Assembly: GCA_003339415.1 (NCBI GenBank)
Contig: PDHQ01000003.1
Coordinates: 554,646-618,645, forward strand
Direction: 5' to 3'
DNA: 64,000 nt
Source: Ophiocordyceps camponoti-saundersi (nom. inval.)
Lineage: Eukaryota > Ascomycota > Sordariomycetes > Hypocreales > Ophiocordycipitaceae
Shown here piece after piece: positions 49,624-60,627 of this stretch. The notes under the pieces were generated by a model. It did no database searches and was not told where the DNA came from. It saw only the letters and a program-made list of their open reading frames with translations. Numbering within the stretch: position 1 is the stretch's first letter; each line of letters starts with the position of its first letter. A program made the translations under genes and the position numbers.

Positions 49624-50740
49624 ATGTCGTCTCACACCTCCGACTTCACAGACGGCGTCGTCAACGCCTTCGGTCCCGACGCCTCTCCTCGGATCCGAGA
49701 GGTCATGACCGCCCTCATCCGACACAGTCACGCCTTTGCACGGGAAGTCAACCTCACGACTGATGAGTTGATGCAAGCGTTGCGCGTAGTCAATCTAGCT
49801 GGACGCTTAAGCGACGATAAACACGATGAGAGTCTACTGCTTATAGATATCCTCGGACTGGAATCGTCAGTTACTCTTCCCTTTTGTTTCGCTTTGAATC
49901 CCATGACAAACAGACGACGGCTTATTGGGGAAACGGTGACAGGCTGGTGGATGACATCACCCTCGGCTTATCCGATGCCGCCACCTCGTCGGCTATCCTC
50001 GGCCCCATGTGGAGAGCCGATGCTCCGACGCGGGAGAACGGATCGACGATTAGCTTCGACACGCCTGCGGATGCGGAGATGGTGCTTATGCATGGGCGCA
50101 TCGTCGACTCGGATACCGGCGAGCCGCTGCCGGGCGCCTCTGTCGATGTGTGGCAGGCGTCTACCAATGGTGAGCCATGCCGTGTACCTGGCTTCGGTTG
50201 GACGCGGGTTTTGACGAAGCGCGGCCTCTAGGATTGTACGAGCAGCAGGATCCGAACCAGGAGGACTTCAATCTACGGGGCGTGTTTAAGACGGATTCTG
50301 ATGGGCGATACTCTTTCTACTGCCTGCGACCTACGGCCTATCCTGTGAGTAGTTGGTGAAGAGGGGAGCATCTTATCATCAGCGGGCAACTGACGACATG
50401 CACAGATTCCGACCGATGGCCCAGCAGGCAGACTTCTTAAGCTGATGGACCGGTCCGGCTTCAGGCCAGCACATATCCATCTGATGGTATCACTCTCATT
50501 CGCTATTCGACAACTGCCTGTGTATAGAAGCTGACTGTCTCGTCCCTTTCCGTCCAGGTTCATGCCAAGGGCCACAAGTCACTCGTAACGCAAATCTTCG
50601 ACGAAGAGTGTGAATACATCAACAACGACACAGCCTTTGCCGTCAAGGACGAGCTCAAGGTCCGCTTCGTGCCGCGGCAGGGTGATCCCGAAGCCAAGCT
50701 TGAGCTGGAGTACGACATTCGACTTGATGCGGTAAACTGA
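49624..50740 (+). CDS. Intradiol ring-cleavage dioxygenase (catechol/hydroxyquinol type)
   Basis: Five exons, 49624-49865, 49943-50169, 50232-50344, 50406-50486 and 50558-50740, give 281 residues. Intron 1 was set at GTCAGT..GTGACAG so that the protein reads LGLESLVDDI, as in relatives. Non-haem Fe(III) ligands are Y159 (NGLYEQQD), Y193 (RPTAYPIP), H217 and H219 (PAHIHLM). [33 protein letters not shown] and [11 protein letters not shown] are family blocks. The enzyme cleaves catechol, or hydroxyquinol, between the hydroxyl groups to a muconate. It is cytosolic. It lies tail to tail with a salicylate-hydroxylase-like gene, 74 bases apart, whose likely product would be its substrate. Confidence 0.9.
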
Positions 50741-50814
50741 GAGGGCTTATGTATGTTGGCATATATTATTGGCTGAGCATGTCTTGGTTTGTTGTGTAAT
50801 TAAAGATGATTTCT

Positions 50815-52442
50815 CTACCCTCCAATCGTCACGCCGCTGGGTAGTTTCAGGCCAATAGGCAGGCCGCGAATAAAGCCGGGCGGAAAGTCGACGCCTCGTC
50901 GTGATGCGAGCCGTTCTTGTATATCCATGTGCATGTCGTATCTGCAGTGGCGAGGAACGAAGAAGAGACGTTAGCCGCGTTGCTCTGTTCATTCACGTTG
51001 CAGAGATGGGGTGAATGTGTGTGTAAGAGAGAGGGGGAGAGATAGAGAGAGACGAATTCCCCCCTTACGCATTCATCTCCTCAATGGTGAGAATCTTGCC
51101 GACATCCTCAACCTTGTAAGTCGGCGTGTTCTTGTTGGCCGAGAAACCTGCAGGTTGTCGTCAGTGAAGATCCTGCCAACCAGCCGCCAAGCCAGCGAGG
51201 GATATACCGATTCTCTCATTAATGTTATACGCCGCCTTGGCCGCCGCGGCCTGGACGCGGGTGACGCGCGGCAGACGCACCTCCTCATACACTGACAGCG
51301 CTTCGGACACGTCGCCTCGGAAGCAGTCCGGTCCAAACAGGATGCCGAGCGCAGCCGCATCTTCAATCGCCATGCAGGCGCCCTGGCTCTGATGCGGCAT
51401 CATCGGATGTCCCGCATCGCCCAGCAGACAGACGACGCCGCGACAAAGGTAAGGGTACGGGTCGTGAAGCCACAGACGCCACGGCCGGATCTCATGCCCG
51501 ACAGACAGGTGGCCCCTGACCTGCCGATCTAGCTCGGGATAGGGGGCCAGCAACTCCTCGACCGGTCTATCCTCTCCCGAGGCCCAGGCATGACCGGCGT
51601 AATCGCCCTTGAGGCGCGGGAAGAAGCAGTAGTACGACAGCAGACGGCCTCCGTGACAGGGCGACAGCACAATCTTATCCCAGCTTCCGTCCTGGCCGCC
51701 CCAGTATTCGAGGGCGCTGTCGAGCGAGTAGTCGACGAAGCCGGCTCGGACGGCGTCTTCGGTCCGGACGTTTGCGTGGAGACAGCTCTGGTCTGACGGT
51801 CGTTTCTCCGGCTTGATGCCGATGGCCGATCGGGTGGCTGAGCCGATTCCGTCGGCGCCAATGATGAGATCGTGGTTGGCGACGGCTCCGTTGGAGAAGG
51901 AGATGATGCCGTCGTCTACTTGGATGCTAGCACACTTTATATACATGATTTCAGCCTTCCTCCTTGTCTTTGTTGAACTCCCTCCTCAACTTGATCTTCT
52001 TCCTCACCTTGTGATTCACCAGCAGGGCAGCCGGCAAGCCTCGTCCCTGGTCTCCGAGAGCCGAAGCCATGAGCATGGCGTGCATGTCCTGCCGATGAAA
52101 CAGGTTATAGACGTGACCCCATCTCTCCTCGTAGTCGTCGAGGTCGTAGACGCTGACAGGCTCGCCCGTCTTCCAGTCGCGGTTGATGAGCTTCTTGAGG
52201 ACGACGGGCTGACCGCGTCGGACATCGACTCCCCACTCGTGAAGCCAGCGCGTTCCGTTGGCCGCGCACGAAACAGAGGCGCCAACCTCGCCGGCGAAGT
52301 CGGATTTCTCGTATATGGTTACGCGGTGGCCGGCTCGGCGGAGGGCGATGGCTGCTGACATGCCGCCGATGCCGCCTCCGATGATGCCTATGTCTAGCCG
52401 TCGCCAGCCGGAGCCGTTGCTGCTGGACCTTGACGGTGACAT
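50815..52442 (-). CDS. FAD monooxygenase, salicylate hydroxylase-like
   Basis: Four exons, 52442-52008, 51934-51208, 51147-51069 and 50941-50815, give 455 residues. The FAD-binding GGGIGG at 22-27 lies in the Rossmann strand [18 protein letters not shown] and ends in EKS. The second motif is [13 protein letters not shown] (DG). The third is [27 protein letters not shown] (GD). This is the class A flavoprotein hydroxylase set. Salicylate hydroxylase decarboxylates and hydroxylates salicylate to catechol with NAD(P)H and O2; another hydroxybenzoate could be the true substrate. A (CAT)n run abuts the chosen ATG on the forward strand, so in-frame Met codons just upstream are possible starts. No membrane anchor is seen. 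Confidence 0.87.
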
Positions 52443-53736
52443 GATGATGATGATGATGATGAGGCTGAGAAGGGACGAGTATGATGTGAGTATGAACGTA
52501 TGGGTGTATGTATGTATGCGCGTGTGACATGAACCCTCGAATCCTACCTTGTCCACCTGATGCCTAAATCTAGAAGAGCCGAGAAAAACGACGTATGTAC
52601 ATACGCTTTCGGGGATCATCCGAAATATGAGGTAGTTCACATGCTTAGGAATGACATCTTTGCGTCATCCCTCATCGTTGTCTGTAATGTACAGCTACCT
52701 GCCTACCTACCTATATGGTAGTAGCTCGCGTGACGGGGACTCCTTGTGACGGCATCATGTAGCGTGACAGATCGATGCTAAGCTACTCCCTAGGTAGTAT
52801 ATCGGAAGTGTTGAGACAATAACACTCTATCTGGCCTAAGCAGCAGGTTAACCGGAGGGCGATTGTGTAAGTCCATCGACGCTTTTCGTTAGGCAAAGAG
52901 GGAAGAAAGAAGGTGAGACTGTCTTACACCGACACGCACATGGGAGCTGGCTGCTTATATATGTATGTATGTTTTAAACGGTGTCAGCCCTTGTGGTGAA
53001 TTTGGAGACGATTGGAACTAGACTTGATGACGCTTCTCCCTCGCATTGGTCGTGTAGAAGGACGCTATCACGTAAGTAACATTCGACAACAGCTTTGCCA
53101 TTGGCATGGCCTCTTGAGAACAACTCACGTGTTTGTGTTTAATGCATGCTGGCCTATCTGTATGTATATCACATGTGTGATATGGATATGGATATGGATA
53201 TGGATATGGATATGCCTGGCAAACGACATGTTCACTCCCAATCCCCCAAACCCCCTCTCCCTGTCGAGTCAGGCCGTGGAGCGATGGATTACGTACAATG
53301 TGTCAACGCGAATAGGATAGGACGGAATCAGTAGGCGGTCTAGACAAGGTGGTACATATGGTGGAATCAAGTAAAACTCTTCGCTTCCACCGCCCGTCGA
53401 CCAGATTTTACCTCCTACTTCTCGCCGTCCCGTGCTCCCTTCCATCTTCTTCCCTTTCTCTTATTATTGTTATTTTTAACTATAAACACACTTACTTACC
53501 TACACACTTATAGCTGATTCTTTTAAACTTAACCTACGCATAGCGCGACTAACACCTCTTCCTAAATCGCCTTCAATTCCCTACCTAATTACATACATAC
53601 ATACATTTTTAATGCTTCTCCTTAAGACGAAGAGGAGCACACAAGTCCTCAACACGAACAAAGACTATGTATAAAAGCATACTAAGAAGCCATCCTCCGC
53701 CATGTGCCGTCTGCGACATAACATATACAGAGAGGC
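52443..53736. other. Intergenic with hexanucleotide repeat
   Basis: About 1.3 kb with no recognised gene. TACCTACCTA and CCCTAGGTAG motifs occur at 52691 and 52790. A hexanucleotide repeat lies at about 53171-53213, and CATACATACATA at about 53590-53605. Confidence 0.45.
53171..53213 (+). repeat. (GATATG)n hexanucleotide repeat
   Basis: Five to six head-to-tail GGATAT/GATATG units, nearly perfect. Confidence 0.85.
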
Positions 53737-54144
53737 GTGGCATCCCAGGGAGCGTCAACCAGACATATTTACATGACCACAAACCCTCTTCAAGACCGAA
53801 GCCAATATGGTGGCTTCTTAAAGTTAGCAAAAGAGGTGAAAGATGCCCAATTGATCGAAAGTTCAACGAGGCGGAACAAAACCTATCAACAACTATCAAC
53901 GGAGGCAGACGACTTAGTCCTTCCCTCGGATGGTCACGAAGTCCAGGAAATGATACATCACAGCTATTATCCTTATAGCAGGGTCTTGGATAATTATCAA
54001 CAGGGAAAATTGCCCCAAACCTACATACAGAAACAGGGAGAAAGAATGTGGAATGCATCTGGGGATGGTATAGCAATGCTTGCCAGCGCGGTATGTTCAC
54101 AATCCAAATTGACTGAGAAGAAGATGCCAACTAAAGAGGAGTAG
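53737..54144 (+). CDS. Uncertain 135-residue hypothetical protein
   Basis: A hydrophilic frame of normal amino-acid composition (motifs such as YGGFLKLAKEVKDAQLIESS and EADDLVLPSDGHEVQEM). It may be an exon rather than a whole gene, since a GTATGT donor-like site lies at 54090. The opposite strand is also open over 53609-54130 (173 residues), which weakens the case. Family and function were not recognised. Confidence 0.25.
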   Translation: MASQGASTRHIYMTTNPLQDRSQYGGFLKLAKEVKDAQLIESSTRRNKTYQQLSTEADDLVLPSDGHEVQEMIHHSYYPYSRVLDNYQQGKLPQTYIQKQGERMWNASGDGIAMLASAVCSQSKLTEKKMPTKEE

Positions 54145-55299
54145 TTCTTCCTTTTATTCGTGCCTTTACAAACGCAGAGAACAACACCATGCTCCTACTG
54201 GTGTTTTCCCAGGTCCACCGAATTCGGTTAGAGGTTCTGATCAAAGCACATCTATGCAACCTACTGTGAGAAATGAGTAGGCTATACGAATAGTACTCTA
54301 CGATTTGCATCGACTAAAGAATATGCACTCCTCGGGAGATGATTAACTCCCAGACTCCTGGAACGATATTATATGAAGAACTCATGAAGAAGTATTAAAA
54401 CTAGCCAACAACGATACTGCTACACATATACGATCAAGGCGTCCTATATTTTGAAGGACCGGCATCATTGCAGTATATACTACTGAACTCTGGGCCTCAA
54501 ATCTTTGCGGCCCGGCCTAGAATCCCACAAGCAACAAGAACAAATACCTTCCCCGATTCCACATAGACATGATCAGCATCGTCGGTTATTCCACTAAAAC
54601 CTATTTCACGGAATAGCACCTTGTTCGAAAACATCACCGTCACGGTGCTAATTAGTTGTGAGGATTATAACCCTCCTGCTCCTAGAGATGGAATGGTTCA
54701 AAAACGATCTCGGACCAGCATTCTGTCAGTATCTTCGGATGCTTGACCCAGAGCAACATCCCTGGGAGTGGCATTCAGTCCGCTCTATACGCCTCTGCAA
54801 AGTGCACTTCCACTTTCAGCGAGGCGTAGAAAAGCATTGCCGTCCTAAGCCCCCGGGCCTCTATCTAACACGCATGAAAATAAAGACCCGTCCCTTTCCG
54901 GCAATAATAAAACTTGTACCTGTGACGACGAGAGGAAGCACCTGTGCAGAACGACCACGGCCTCTCGCTAACTCTCAGGCCGCCGTGCACGGCATCTTGA
55001 GAGGTGCCAATCACGCATTGTCTTTCTCTCAGTTACCAGCACTTGATACTTGCCATGGCACATGACAACTTTCACAATCGTCGGCTTGGAAACAGTCTCC
55101 TCCCTCTGAAGGGTGTTTTTCCTACCTGCTTATATTACAGAGCTTTCTAACTACCAACTCATCCCCCGGCGTATTTGAACACATCAACGATACCGAGTGG
55201 GTAATAGTTGCCAGGACACTGAATTGGGCATTGCCAAAGAAGAGAGATGGCCACCGGGGCCGAGTTGAACTGGAGCCCACAGGTATTGAAGGATACAGG
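54145..55299. other. Stretch without recognised genes
   Basis: About 1.15 kb. A plus-strand frame (54658-55065) is open but has no recognisable character, and the minus strand shows only fragments. Confidence 0.4.
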
Positions 55300-56550
55300 G
55301 TCAAATAGGCATCGGTCTCTTACACCCTATGAAAGGCAGACGCTCCAAATTACCTCGATATAAGCCAGAATCAAGAGCATCTATTTCATCGGGACCGCCA
55401 ATCCCCGCCTCCACGCTGATTATTTCTCAGATGGTTAGTTTGCAGATACCGATGATGGCAGAGACTTGTAAGTCATTCTCAGATGCCTCCTTTGCCGATG
55501 AAAGGGAAACACACATTCTATATTATGACGTCGTTTGCTGCCATGGCCCGCTTGACCACGTTCTCCTCGCCATCGGAAATATATCCGTAGTATGCTTCAC
55601 AAGCCGATACCATCAATGCCCGAGGAAGACTCACAGCTGCCGTCAATGCACCCCGATACTTAAATCGTTGCCGTCCTGGCAAAGAGATACGGGTCGCTCA
55701 CTTTACCATGCCGATTTAGGGGGGGGTCGAGTCTTCGGATGGAAAGTCATCACTCAAGTCCATCCCATCGCCTGGTTGCTCCGCGCCTCTCACAAGTCCG
55801 TAATCCATGCAGTCTGCCATCCAATACGCGAGTGACAAGAAAATGATGTACAATATATATGGCCACGTTATCCGAGTCATCTCGACTCCATCTTCCTCGA
55901 CTAGGGACGAGGGTTGTCCCCTTGTGCTTGCAGCTGCCTGTTCGCTTCCGGAGCCTCCAAAGCCACGTTGTGCTTGGGCGCGTTCTGCCGCTTGGCGAGT
56001 TATTCGACTACTAGCGGCTCCATCGATGACAGTAATTAGGACATCGACTTCGGCCTTCTTGTTCACCGACTTTCAAGGAGCATGAATAAGATTCTTCTCT
56101 TAAAGCTCAAGATATCTATTCCCAGGTGTAAGACTCGATTTGGGTCGTCATCGACATGCTTCCTCTCGAATAATGTCGAGGTTAATTAGAGAAGAGTTTG
56201 TAACGTTAACATCTTCACTTGGAAACTGGAAGGATTCGCCTCCGTCTGCGATCTCAACGAGCACAGTTGTAATAGTGATCCGGACTCGCTTCGTTTCCAC
56301 CTCACAACATGGCATGCTTACGACTTCACCAAAAACCAACTTCAAGTCAGTACGTAAGGCTAGATGCGGGCCTTTTTTCTACCATCTGTATCCGTCTCAG
56401 AAAAAGTATTCTTACTGTCTTTCCGAACGAATTCCCCTCGAGAGGCCCGGAGGAGCAATAGAGCATTTTGATTGAGAAGTTTGAAAGAGAGGGGAGAAAG
56501 TCAAGGCAGTGAAAGCCAGTGATGTCGCATCTCTTCGGATGTGTCTTCAA
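55300..56550 (-). pseudogene. Possible degenerate minus-strand gene
   Basis: Several minus-strand fragments look protein-like but could not be joined with good splice sites. 56550-56347 starts MLYCSSGPLEGNSFGKT before a GTAAGA donor-like site. 56345-56148 reads LVFGEVVSMPCCEVETKRVR and similar text. 56066-55716 contains EVDVLITVIDGAASSRITRQ and a hydrophobic stretch. Near 55520-55610 one frame reads EAYYGYISDGEENVVKRAM between stops. The pieces could be exons of one gene with unusual introns or a decayed copy. It lies head to head with the possible gasdermin-like gene at 56798. I cannot name the family. Confidence 0.25.
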
Positions 56551-56797
56551 CTTTGAGTGCGATGCTCATGACAGCAAACATGTGGAATACATACAGTACG
56601 ATGCTCATGTATGCAGTGTAATATAAATACACAGCCAGCCACTGTCGTCGTGGTTGGCCCTGATTCGACCGTTGACTCAGCCGCGAGGCGGGAAGAGAGG
56701 CTGTAACCCTGCTGCCAGGTGCGTACAAAGCCCCGTCTCTTGATAGTCTTCTTTCTCGATTCGCAGACGTCGAAGAATCGTCGCTTCCTCGTCCATC

Positions 56798-57622
56798 ATG
56801 GCCAACCTCAAGAAAACCTACTTCCTCTGTCCGACGTGGGACTATCATCCTGACGGTCCTATCCAGCTGGGTAACATCATCACCTCTCCCAGCAGGCCAA
56901 CGCAAGCCCTCAACGATGTCAAGACACATCAGCCCACCAATATGTTCCCTTCAACGACCAAAACAAAAGTGACTTGGTCCAGGGAGAAGTCGCTCTCAGG
57001 CCAATTCGGTCTTTGGACCGAGTTCTTATCCGCCGTGACGGGCATCGGTGCCAAGGCGGGTATCGAGCATGGAACGAGCCAAGAGCAGACGTTTTCCTTC
57101 GAATCTCTCGAGACAGTCGAGTTCTCGCCCTCTGTTGAGTTTCTGCAGGAAACGCTGGCCGCCAGCCCCGCGGCTTTGGAGTATCTGAACCGTAGTCGGC
57201 TGCGCAAACACGTCTATATTATTACCGCGGTCAAGATAGCTCGAGGCGTCAGCGGCAAGATGCAGGGCAACAAGTCCAGAAGCGCTGAAGTTGGCGTGTC
57301 GGTGGGAGGGGAGATGAAATTGGGGCCTCAGGTCGATCTCAAGTCTGAACGCGGCGTGACGGACTGCTTTGAAGGCTCGTCCCCTTTTGTGTTTGCCTTT
57401 CGGGTAAGAAGGATCATTGTCAATCGGAAAGGCAAGATTCGGCAGGATGAATATAGCAAGGGCGCCATGTATGGAGTGAAGAAAGATCAGGAACAGAGCT
57501 TGGTGGTAGAGGGCATGGCCGAGCAGGATGCCTCGGTTGACGGCTTTGCCGACTCTGAAGGTTGTGTATCTGTTTTAGATGGGGGAGAGGAGGTACTATC
57601 TGTTCAGTTAAAGGAGTCTTAG
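56798..57622 (+). CDS. Fungal conserved protein, possibly gasdermin-like
   Basis: Single exon, 274 residues, no signal peptide. It opens with TYFLCPTWDYHPDGPIQLGNII, which I associate with a fungus-specific family of uncharacterised proteins. A WSREKSLSGQFGLWTEFL block follows, then FSFESLETVEFSP, LEYLNRSRLRKHVYIITAVKIARG, and a later strand reading PFVFAFRVRRIIV. The order, with an early G(D/N)I(L/I) strand, an amphipathic middle, a long helix ending in a VYIIT-type strand and a final beta strand before a YG turn, resembles the pore-forming domain of fungal gasdermins (RCD-1/HET-Q1, about 250-280 residues). That is inference from pattern only. Fungal gasdermins usually sit beside a protease gene; the neighbour here is degenerate or unresolved. 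Confidence 0.55.
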   Translation: MANLKKTYFLCPTWDYHPDGPIQLGNIITSPSRPTQALNDVKTHQPTNMFPSTTKTKVTWSREKSLSGQFGLWTEFLSAVTGIGAKAGIEHGTSQEQTFSFESLETVEFSPSVEFLQETLAASPAALEYLNRSRLRKHVYIITAVKIARGVSGKMQGNKSRSAEVGVSVGGEMKLGPQVDLKSERGVTDCFEGSSPFVFAFRVRRIIVNRKGKIRQDEYSKGAMYGVKKDQEQSLVVEGMAEQDASVDGFADSEGCVSVLDGGEEVLSVQLKES

Positions 57623-58295
57623 TTGCCCGTGACGAATGGTGATTCTTTCGGATCAGCTGCTGGTCTGAAGGGCAGCGAATGTGATGATGATGTTGATGAT
57701 GATATGCAGAAGAAGAGAGAGACCGTCATTAAGCTATGTCCTTTGCTTCAATGGAAAAAACGCAGAGTGTTATTCTCCACTGCATTAGCATGCAATTTAA
57801 CCCGAAACTTGACGGTGGCTTTGACGCTATCGCGGGAACGATTTGATTGACAGCATCAACTGCTTTGAGGATGCCAACTCCTCCTAACCCAAAGAGCTGA
57901 AGAAACTCACGATAAGGATTAGTAGTTACATTGGCTGTAGAGGATAAAGTTGGTAGGCGCTAGAAGGGTAATATGATGTGAACGAGGATGCTCCATGCAA
58001 TTACACCGAAGCAATGCTTATGCTTGGCGATTGGCGCGTGAAAGGGAGAGAGAACCGTGCGGGTCGGTCACTAAATTGCATTGTAACAGACAACGGTGAG
58101 AACAAGCACGACTCCTTTTTCTTCAAGCCGGAATTCCTCATTTCACGGATCGTCATCGTCTTATATGATCGCCTCGCTCACCAAACTATGAAGGAACCTC
58201 ATTATTATACCACCAACGGAAGACGACCTCCTCGACTCACTCGATCTAATATGCTTCCAACGAACGCTCTCCTCTGCTAGCGAAACACCCCAAGA
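57623..58295. other. Intergenic
   Basis: About 0.67 kb. A plus-strand frame at 57978-58280 was examined and rejected. GATGATGATGTTGATGATGATAT-type repeats occur at about 57682-57705, and probable promoter elements for the gene at 58296 lie near its start. Confidence 0.4.
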
Positions 58296-59393
58296 ATGAG
58301 ATCAAGCCTGTCGTCGATCATCGTCTTACTACTTCCAGCATGTGATCAACGACTTGTCCTTGCCGACCACGAAGCGGTGCAGCCGAAACATCTAGAAAGC
58401 CTCCAGGATGTCGTGCCATCGATATTCATAAAAGAGCCATGGAGTTACGGCTTACTACCGTGGAAATATGGAAGAGGTCTGATGGGGGACACAGCCGTAT
58501 GCATGCTCTACGATTGGGTGGAAAGCTGTGAGGACGCGGTAGGCACCGAGGTTTTCTGTGCCTACCAGAGCGATACCAAACTTTGTCTCTCGCAGAGACA
58601 GCCGCCAGAGTACATCGGACGTGGCTTTGGGAAACACCTCCCTGGCTGCGATGATCGACCGACTGAAAACTGCATGGGAACCCGGGACTGGTGCCAATCC
58701 GTGCTCAACCGGGAGAGGCTGAGCTCGCTGACGAAAATGTCCGTCATCGAATGCCTTGCTCGAAGACCTTTGTTCCCTAAATGGGAAGACGACGAACCAC
58801 CCAAGGTAATAGGCTTAAACGAGCGTCTCGAATGCGAGCTGGAAAATGGCTGGTATCTGCTCTTGGATAATCCGAGTCACTACTATCACAAGGACGTTTC
58901 CAACACTGAGCCGCCGAGATTCGAACCCGAGCCGGAAGATTTCTACACGAAATGCAGCTTTAGCCCTCCCAGAGCAGTCAGTTGGGACAGCGAGACGATG
59001 GAATGCTATCTCGAAGACGGGGCGATATACACCCTCTTCCAGGAACTCGACGTTGCGAAATACACCATCAACGGCACCACCTCCCCCATCGCGACCTACC
59101 CCCTACCACAAGACGTCCACACAGTCTGTCCCCTGTTATTCCCCGACTCGGACGCTCAGATGGCCTGGTCCGCTCCGGAAGCAGTCGGCATAACGACTGA
59201 TGGGAAATGGTGCGTTCTCAAGGACGGCTGGTTTTTCTCGAGGCAGTTTTGCGCTGCTATGGGTGGTGGACGCTGTGACTCTGGTCTCTTTGTTCACTAT
59301 ACGCCTGGTCTTCCTCCCGGTCCCTTTATCTATGCCCGACAGAGGGATCTGCCGGTGAACTTGATGAGTCACTGTCAAGAACTCGTTTCTTGA
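58296..59393 (+). CDS. Secreted Cys-rich protein with three internal repeats
   Basis: Single exon, 365 residues. The signal peptide covers about 1-23 (SSIIVLLLPACDQRLVLA). Cysteines are frequent through the mature protein. The C-terminal half contains three related units with the pattern C-x-L-[EK]-[ND]-G: C180 (CELENGW), C237 (CYLEDGA) and C306 (CVLKDGW). The first two are followed by a second Cys about 40 residues later (KCSFSPP, VCPLLFP); in the third it comes sooner, about 13 residues on (FC). Similar C-x-L-x-[DS]G segments occur in the C-terminal part of the enterotoxin-like protein at 14.3-18.7 kb, so a shared small domain is possible. No family name can be given; an extracellular role is likely. 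Confidence 0.7.
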   Translation: MRSSLSSIIVLLLPACDQRLVLADHEAVQPKHLESLQDVVPSIFIKEPWSYGLLPWKYGRGLMGDTAVCMLYDWVESCEDAVGTEVFCAYQSDTKLCLSQRQPPEYIGRGFGKHLPGCDDRPTENCMGTRDWCQSVLNRERLSSLTKMSVIECLARRPLFPKWEDDEPPKVIGLNERLECELENGWYLLLDNPSHYYHKDVSNTEPPRFEPEPEDFYTKCSFSPPRAVSWDSETMECYLEDGAIYTLFQELDVAKYTINGTTSPIATYPLPQDVHTVCPLLFPDSDAQMAWSAPEAVGITTDGKWCVLKDGWFFSRQFCAAMGGGRCDSGLFVHYTPGLPPGPFIYARQRDLPVNLMSHCQELVS

Positions 59394-60351
59394 TCTGCCC
59401 ATACTTGATAGTCGTTTTTTACTATCGACGAAATAATCACAGCTATACGCTTTAATGTGTAATATACGTAACCTTGCTCATCTGTATTTAATAGTTGAGC
59501 CTCATCAGCCTGATTATGCCTCTGAATGTCTATGAACTAGTGACCTCTTGCAAGACGCTCTACCGGAGAAAGACAACATCTCAATTCCTCAAGTCAAGGT
59601 CGTGTATAAGAGAAGTTCTTATCCTGTGTAGAAACTAGGTCTACGTGTCCCCCGTGAAAGAGGTGTCTTCTTGAGGGCTGGTTCCGCACCTATTTGCAAA
59701 GATCGAGTACGGCTGAGTTTTACTTCGCTGACGATAGCCGAACGATAAACGAGAGCTGTGGCCATCTCCTTCAAGCGGTTTATTTAACCTCTGATCATTC
59801 TGGGCCTGAAGCTAACGTATGTCCTTGGCTCAAGTGAAAACAAAGATCCTATGCAACGCCGAACGGGACAGAGCCACGGATGACAGAAGGACCAGCTTGT
59901 TTCTCCGAGTCTGATATAATCAAGACACATCACTTGCACATCTTTCCAATTGATGAACTCGCAATGCAAGGACAAGGACATGGAGCCAATCGCGTCATTT
60001 AATCATTGCGTATGGTTCTTCCCGCATCTCCTCTATACATACTCGAGACTCTAAACATAGAAAAGCAGAGCTGAAGCTAGGATTCGGCATAAAGTACGGG
60101 TTGGCCTAAAGTGCCTGCAGGATGACTTGGTTGCGAGCCCGAGTTTAACGAAATCCCGTGCATCCCCCTTGATTAAGCTTTGAAGCATTGCTTGAGTGAC
60201 AGCTGTTTCTATCGTAACTTGTAGTTTGCTCATCGAGTTGCAAAAGACTATCAACTATCGCAGAATGACATGCTTGGATACTCATTTGCATCTTTGCTTT
60301 CTAAAGCTGCTTAATGGCGATCGAGTGATGGACCCCGTCCTCTCTCAGTCT
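59394..60351. other. Intergenic
   Basis: About 0.96 kb with no recognisable gene on either strand. Confidence 0.5.
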
Positions 60352-60627
60352 TCAGTTCCGGACGTTTCGCTTCGTTTCCGAAGAAGCAACGCACACAAGG
60401 CTCTTCAACAACTTCTTCAACCGACTTAAGCTTAAACTCAGTTTGCCAGTCACCTGGAACCTATGTTGCAAACAAGGCGGTGAACGTCTGTCACAGCAGT
60501 TTTGTAACCCTGTGAAGCAAGTTCCGCGACCCCCCTTCTTCCCGCACAGCTTCCTCTTGCTTTCTTTTCCAGAAGAGAAGGCGTCGGCGCAAAACACAGT
60601 CATGGCTGCGAAATCCGAGAGCCACAT
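60352..60627 (-). CDS. Doubtful small Cys-rich ORF
   Basis: A 91-residue reading from the internal Met at 60627, within a longer open frame (to 60972). A weakly hydrophobic start (MWLSDFAAMTVFCADAFS) precedes five cysteines spaced C-x8-C-x6-CC-x6-C, the kind of pattern seen in knottin-like peptides. The tail is basic and Leu/Ser-rich. The signal peptide is marginal, and a second minus-strand frame overlaps it, so chance coding cannot be excluded. Confidence 0.2.
   Translation of the reverse strand: MWLSDFAAMTVFCADAFSSGKESKRKLCGKKGGRGTCFTGLQNCCDRRSPPCLQHRFQVTGKLSLSLSRLKKLLKSLVCVASSETKRNVRN

Noticed and set aside
54658..55835. Two plus-strand frames (54658-55065 and 55329-55835)
   Set aside because: No recognisable motif; the second is antisense to protein-like minus-strand fragments.
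57978..58280. Plus-strand frame of 100 codons before the Cys-rich secreted gene
   Set aside because: No signal peptide, motif or normal start context; it lies where the promoter of the next gene should be.
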